Part shown: piece by piece, positions 62,201 through 64,000 of the stretch
Position numbering within the stretch: the first letter of the stretch is position 1
Layout: every line of letters starts with the position of its first letter
DNA from: Isoperla grammatica
Lineage: Eukaryota > Arthropoda > Insecta > Plecoptera > Perlodidae
Length of the DNA stretch: 64,000 bases
Assembly (NCBI GenBank): GCA_945910005.1
Contig: OX246740.1
Span: 54,801,221-54,865,220 of the forward strand
Reading direction: 5' to 3'
The notes under the pieces: model-generated
Seen by the model: the letters and a program-made list of their open reading frames with translations, nothing else
Database searches by the model: none
Told to the model about the DNA's origin: nothing
Position numbers and translations under genes: made by a program

Positions 62201-64000
62201 GTTTTACAAACGTAAATACCAGGATGATGACGCCTGTGCCTACCGCCTACTTATATTTCCAAAAGTAGCGGTCTATTTCTCATATGACTGTACGTAAAAA
62301 AAAATAGTATGGGCCTTGCCAGTATTTTTTTTAACAAAACTATGGCTTCTTTACAAGAAATAAAATTGTATAAAATATTTTATCACTTGTGGTAATTATT
62401 TCAGGGGTGCCCAAATTACTATAAATATTCATAAAACTTTGACTTTGAACAGACTATACCACTATAAAATGTGCAATTTGAAACTTCCAGAATTGAGAAT
62501 TTGCTTTACTCAGGTGTTAACATTGTATGCTAAAAGTTTTTTAGAGATTGCTTCATTAATGACTTAAATAAAAAATAAAACATTATTATTGGTGCTGAAA
62601 AACGAAACATGGAAATTAAATAGTATTTCAGGGGTGGTATTTTTGCAGAATAATGGTATTCCAATGGGTTAAGAAAGGGACGGTGATCTTGGATAAATAA
62701 ATAAATCTGTATTGTGTCTTGTATGTTCCTACCAACTAAATTATGGCTGGGCTACCAGCGGAGGACAAGGTAGTGTACGGCTATTTCTTCCGGTGTATAA
62801 ATGTCTTATACACAGGTCACAGACCCAATCTTGGAGATTGATTATTCAAGCTAAGCTTCTTCATTCTTCAGTATGTGATTTACTTCATTCTTCGATATGT
62901 AATTTCAATAAGTGATTTAGACACTAAGTGTGGTTACTAAATCTACTCGAGTAGGAAGTTATACGAACTATTTTTCTCTCAGTTTTTGTTCCAGGAATTC
63001 CTATTTAATATTTATCAATCTTTATGTTTGAATACCTTGTACTTATTATTTGTCGATAAAGTTATTATTATTATAATATGGGATTTACCAGACCTGTGCG
63101 AATGTCGTAAAACAACAAATAAAACTTAGACTGTGTTTTATACACATACTTTGTGCATGTATGTTTAGGATTTTGTATATATTATGTTCCAGCCAACCAT
63201 GTTACACGTATCTATCCACTGGAGCAATTGTTCTACACGATGAAGAACTTCGGGTTGAAACCCGACGGGCAACATTTGTTCTTCAATGGGATCGAAGACA
63301 CAGGTTTTAAATTCTATAGCAATGCTGAAGACATTCTAAAGGGAGACATATATGACTATGCTTCGGACATAGCGTGCTCAGTAAGTGACTACCAAGGTTA
63401 CCTGCATTTGTGTGAAGTTGTTAAAAATATTAGATACTGTATTATATTAGATGCAAATTAAGGGCAACAAAAAGTGCCTAGGCTTATACCTATTATGGGA
63501 TTTGGGCCCAGATGCATTGGATAGATGAATGGAGTCAATTTTATGATTGAAGCTAAGACCAGCCTGAATTTACAATAACACTGAATTAGCATGGCACTAG
63601 GTTACTGTATTAAAAGAAATGTCATATTAATTGGAGTTTCAACTCTTTTAAATAACAAAAGTGTAGAGCAAATGTTACCAAGTAGGGCTAGTTGGGAGGA
63701 GTTGTAGAGTAGTGCCTTTGAACCTCCCCTTGTACACTTGCATTCAACCCTGCCCATTCAGAAGGCGTTTGCCCACAACGAAACTAGATTAAAACAAAAG
63801 CGGTTAACTTTGTGTGCGCAGTTCCACGAAGAGAAGGACGTCCGCCAGCACTGTTCAAGGTCGTACGTTATCCGCTGGAGTTACCTGTTCAGCGACCACC
63901 TGTGTGCCAACCTCGACGTGAAGATAGTCAGCGAGCGCCACACCCCTCGTGGCACCGATCTCTTTGCCACCAAGATCACCACTCAGGTGGAGCAACTTCG
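50413..64000 (+). CDS. MAEL: Maelstrom, piRNA pathway protein (5' part, six exons; continues past the window)
   Basis: Germline protein that supports Piwi-directed silencing of transposons. Exons: 50413-50556, 55117-55312, 60846-61135, 61566-61671, 63193-63380, 63822-64000 (open at the window end); 367 codons so far. Residues 1-~75 are an HMG box (PKNAFYYYMLDFKSKKEAEG, KHVYENMAERAKVAG). From ~118 the Maelstrom RNase-H-like domain follows: RRYYFVHVNHYGAMDEKRF, the Glu of VPCEVALLAYSIEEGF, and DYASDIACSFHEEKDVRQHC, which holds the Cys, His and Cys of the family's ECHC signature (spacing read by eye). All junctions keep frame (phases 0, 1, 0, 1, 0). Introns 1, 2 and 4 hold transposons. Exons 1-5 are A/T-rich at third positions, exon 6 G/C-rich. 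HMG box plus MAEL domain is unique to Maelstrom. Confidence 0.93.
50560..50985. repeat. TAGGCCTA-rich cluster 3 (MAEL intron 1)
   Basis: The densest run in the window: more than 15 TAGGCCTA-type words in ~400 bp, starting right after the exon 1 donor. Confidence 0.9.
51770..53475. repeat. Partial tandem duplication, ~590-bp copies
   Basis: 51770-52368 and 52887-53475 are nearly identical apart from small indels. Both begin CCCATAGGTATAGGACCTG and end within a LINE RT frame at GAGTACCTAT. Between them lies the 52373-52885 element. Only the second copy continues into the rest of the LINE. Confidence 0.88.
52373..52885. mobile_element. 513-bp element with 13-bp inverted ends
   Basis: AGAGATCCTTGTA at the left and TACAAGGATCTCT at the right, perfect; with a TA target duplication the ends become GAGATCC...GGATCTC. 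Sits exactly between the two duplicated segments. No coding content recognised. Confidence 0.7.
53345..54512 (+). pseudogene. Degenerate LINE, 3' half with RT (MAEL intron 1)
   Basis: Non-LTR retrotransposon fragment. RT palm seen as SGIAQGSSLGPLFFVLFIDD (family SGVPQGSVLGPLLF) and SADDSKLF, where YADD has become SADD. Past a frameshift near 53790-53830 the frame continues with LPILGYCSPIWASAADTNLD. Frame ends at 54285; a 3' UTR and an (AATA)n tail follow to 54512. The 5' part of the RT is missing. Same strand as MAEL. Confidence 0.82.
55117..55312 (+). CDS. MAEL: MAEL exon 2: HMG box, second half
   Basis: Residues 49-113: GLDPKSKHVYENMAERAKVA then a charged linker with DEVDRERKEAEQRKEI. Acceptor TTTTAG, donor G|GTAAGT, phase 1. 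Confidence 0.9.
55838..57942 (+). mobile_element. Kolobok-like DNA transposon A, nested
   Basis: 2105 bp with inverted ends AGGCATGTTCCGAGTTT and AAACTCGGAACATGCCT, flanked by TTAA at 55834-55837 and 57943-57946. TTAAAGG termini plus THAP coding are the marks of Kolobok/T2 elements. Contains TGACGTCA at 55978-55985. Coding part degenerate (see separate entry). Confidence 0.85.
56438..57651 (+). pseudogene. THAP-domain transposase remnant of element A
   Basis: Starts as a THAP zinc finger, MVKKCCVGLYQCNNRDGKLE and FHRFPDKNRSPELYKQWVHK, whose second half (CSSHFTADDY) is in another frame after about 56612. A further frameshift lies near 56710. The last part contains QICGSPIVESKNK, STFYKIVTKYVRTAILSTW and WLSGDGQYDSHGFC, the presumed DDE core, then diverges and stops at 57649-57651. 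At least two frameshifts and a missing C-terminus: not functional. Confidence 0.8.
58269..60434 (-). mobile_element. Kolobok-like DNA transposon B, nested
   Basis: 2166 bp with perfect inverted ends AGGTGGGCTGTCACG and CGTGACAGCCCACCT, flanked by TTAA at 58265-58268 and 60435-60438. Contains TGACGTCA at 60303-60310. Encodes a THAP plus transposase-like protein on the minus strand. Confidence 0.88.
58681..59976 (-). pseudogene. THAP-domain transposase of element B, one premature stop and truncated C-terminus
   Basis: From the ATG at 59976 the frame reads MPSCSVYKCSHSPGQLIDGK and HKFPNRN, then TGA at codon 32 (59881-59883), then continues in the same frame for about 399 codons: CSNHFTPADF completes the THAP finger, an acidic Asp/Glu-rich spacer follows, then MECGHKVTDLQQSTKGA, TYYRIVRRFIAPCIKHTW and WLSGDGQYDSPGFCAKYCTY. 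Element A has Arg at the stop position, so a CGA-to-TGA change is likely. The protein ends soon after the first catalytic Asp block, so later DDE residues are absent. Confidence 0.83.
60846..61135 (+). CDS. MAEL: MAEL exon 3: MAEL domain start
   Basis: Residues 114-210: LKSRRYYFVHVNHYGAMDEK, PCEVALLAYSIEEGFRLGNM, YLPNGYAFHAQNHSANTHQ and IYDNIIGLMQN. Acceptor TTGCAG, donor AAT|GTATGC, phase 0. Confidence 0.92.
61448..61560. repeat. Dispersed repeat abutting MAEL exon 4 acceptor
   Basis: Shares AGTTGCTAAYCCTGTGACAA and ACCTCTAACCCACCA with 28548-28600 in PC intron 15. Reaches to within tens of bases of the exon 4 splice acceptor. Confidence 0.6.
61566..61671 (+). CDS. MAEL: MAEL exon 4
   Basis: Residues 211-245: NGDLDDGTPPPVYTMSQFIP, EVQDFFRKGDDYLHS. 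Acceptor CTTTTCTAG, donor T|GTAAGT. The PPPVY block aligns with the Pro-Pro-Ile-Tyr region of human MAEL, and both phases fit the neighbours. Confidence 0.85.
61770..62668 (+). mobile_element. piggyBac-like element, internally deleted (MAEL intron 4)
   Basis: 899 bp, ends CCCATTGGAATA and TATTCCAATGGG, flanked by TTAA at 61766-61769 and 62669-62672. TTAA followed by CCC is the piggyBac signature. Subterminal ACTCGTG repeats on both strands at 61788-61850. Encodes a short acidic frame (separate entry). Confidence 0.85.
62032..62268 (+). pseudogene. piggyBac transposase N-terminal fragment
   Basis: 78 codons, MASVKRKLFTKACDIENELF then acidic runs SSDDEDIFSDEE and SDSIMESEDEG, like the disordered acidic N-terminus of piggyBac transposases. 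No DDD core. Confidence 0.65.
63193..63380 (+). CDS. MAEL: MAEL exon 5
   Basis: Residues 246-308: NHVTRIYPLEQLFYTMKNFG, then DIYDYASDIACS. Acceptor TTCCAG, donor TCA|GTAAGT, phase 0. Confidence 0.92.
63822..64000 (+). CDS. MAEL: MAEL exon 6 (cut by window end)
   Basis: FHEEKDVRQHCSRSYVIRWS then FSDHLCANLDVKIVSE. Carries the His and last Cys of the ECHC set. Open to the last base. Confidence 0.92.

Overview
The window is animal (metazoan) nuclear DNA. Five conserved protein-coding genes have GT-AG introns, and the intergenic and intronic DNA is AT-rich and full of transposon remnants. The Maelstrom gene, the kinetochore/tether gene ZW10 and the mix of transposons (hAT, Kolobok-like, piggyBac-like, Harbinger-like, LINEs) point to a bilaterian, probably aquatic, invertebrate. 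The sequence alone does not fix the phylum. Gene names below come from protein motifs and exon-by-exon reading, not from a database search.

Layout: 1-6484 is repeat-rich DNA upstream of pyruvate carboxylase, with a CRE/E-box-rich candidate promoter region and a minisatellite. 6485-33138 (+) is a complete pyruvate carboxylase gene with 19 coding exons (about 1201 aa), including a 48-nt cassette-like exon. 33139-35918 is featureless intergenic DNA. 35919-36431 (-) is a single-exon magnesium-dependent phosphatase 1 gene. 37990-41676 (+) is a DNAJC4-like membrane J-protein gene with 4 exons. 42595-48025 (+) is a complete ZW10 gene with 8 exons, one bounded by a GC-AG intron. 48655-49390 is a tandem array. 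50413-64000 (+) is the first six exons of Maelstrom, which runs off the right edge.

The genes do not form a pathway. PC is mitochondrial anaplerosis, MDP1 a small HAD phosphatase, DNAJC4 a membrane co-chaperone, ZW10 acts in the kinetochore RZZ complex and in Golgi-ER tethering, and MAEL in piRNA silencing. MDP1 and DNAJC4 are divergent and share a 1.56-kb upstream region.

The most striking part is the Maelstrom locus. A transposon-silencing gene carries, in its own introns, a partly duplicated LINE with a 0.5-kb element (intron 1), a hAT element holding two separate Kolobok-like THAP transposons, each insertion delimited by its target-site duplication (intron 2), a dispersed repeat against an acceptor (intron 3) and a piggyBac-like deletion derivative (intron 4). 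PC introns carry a three-copy TA-flanked MITE family, two hairpin elements within about 25 nt of 5' splice sites, and a hAT element with a perfect 8-bp target duplication.
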